A stretch of 64,000 nucleotides of DNA from NCBI GenBank assembly GCA_018971415.1, contig JAGXAW010000004.1, positions 1 to 64,000 on the forward strand. Reading direction: 5' to 3'. The translations under genes were made by a program, and so were the position numbers. Shown here one piece after another: positions 63,612 to 64,000 of the stretch; position 1 is the stretch's first letter; the number at the start of each line of letters is the position of its first letter. The notes below the pieces were generated by a model, which did no database searches, was not told the origin of the DNA, and saw only the letters and a list, made by a program, of their open reading frames with translations. Source of the DNA: Betaproteobacteria bacterium. GTDB lineage: Bacteria; Pseudomonadota; Gammaproteobacteria; Burkholderiales; Ferrovaceae.

Positions 63612-64000
63612 TTATCGATTACATATCCTATGCCGCGTATGGTTCGAATGAGATCATTGCCTAATTTTTTTCGTAAATGGTGGATATGTACTTCAACAGA
63701 ATTACTCTCAATTTCATCATCCCAGCCATAGAGCTTTTCCTCCAATTGCTCTCTTGAAAACACCCGACCTTGATTCAGTAAGAGTTGTTCTAAGATATTA
63801 AACTCCTTGGCAGAAATGGCAACAGTCTGTTGATCCAGTGTCACGCTATGGGCTGCCGGATCGAGGGTTAGGTTACCTCGTTGAATAATGGGAGAACTCT
63901 GGCCACTGCTACGCCGAACTAAGGCGCGAATCCTCGCCAATAACTCATCAAGGTCAAAGGGCTTGATCAGATAGTCATCAGCGCCACTGTCCAGCCCCTT
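63608..64000 (-). CDS. OmpR-family response regulator (truncated by window edge)
   Basis: wHTH LTLDPAAHSVTLDQQTVAISAKEFNILEQLLLNQGRVFSREQLEEKLYGWDDEIESNSVEVHIHHLRKKLG; frame continues to 64000 as GLDSGADDYLIKPFDLDELLARIRA. Confidence 0.95.
   Translation of the reverse strand, partial: KGLDSGADDYLIKPFDLDELLARIRALVRRSSGQSSPIIQRGNLTLDPAAHSVTLDQQTVAISAKEFNILEQLLLNQGRVFSREQLEEKLYGWDDEIESNSVEVHIHHLRKKLGNDLIRTIRGIGYVIDK

Noticed and set aside
63608-63940. 110-aa stand-alone DNA-binding ORF
   Set aside because: Uses an internal alternative start; the frame continues to the window edge as a receiver domain, so it is a truncated response regulator

Overview
The window is 64 kb of a dense, mostly housekeeping chromosome, probably betaproteobacterial (inferred from gene content; species not identified). 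Recognisable blocks: an exported caspase-like/Sel1 + DUF4384 + LPP20-lipoprotein operon (0.3-4 kb); dps-lrgAB-DUF2721; c-type cytochrome maturation split into two convergent operons (ccmFGHI +, ccmABCDE -) next to a Cu P-type ATPase; an OFA-type MFS transporter with a GGT-family (oxamate amidohydrolase-like) enzyme; a compact Tad/Flp pilus locus with an orphan LuxR-type regulator; tRNA-Leu(CAA); queA-tgt-yajC-secDF; purB; mnmA; aceB, rraA-aceA, icd; csp; clpSA; thyA; an M17 aminopeptidase; rimP-nusA-infB-rbfA-truB; an ATM1-type ABC transporter; a PBP7-like peptidase; lutABC; and a two-component system followed on the same strand by a MobC-like small protein and a relaxase-like protein. Best candidates for something new: (1) the two-component system apparently co-oriented with a divergent relaxase/MobC-like pair, with no transfer genes or oriT visible; (2) a 17-bp perfect inverted repeat and a mutually exclusive 11-bp hairpin inside the 5' coding region of the ATM1-like ABC transporter; (3) the exported caspase/DUF4384/LPP20 operon. 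No CRISPR array, IS element, rRNA or prophage was seen.
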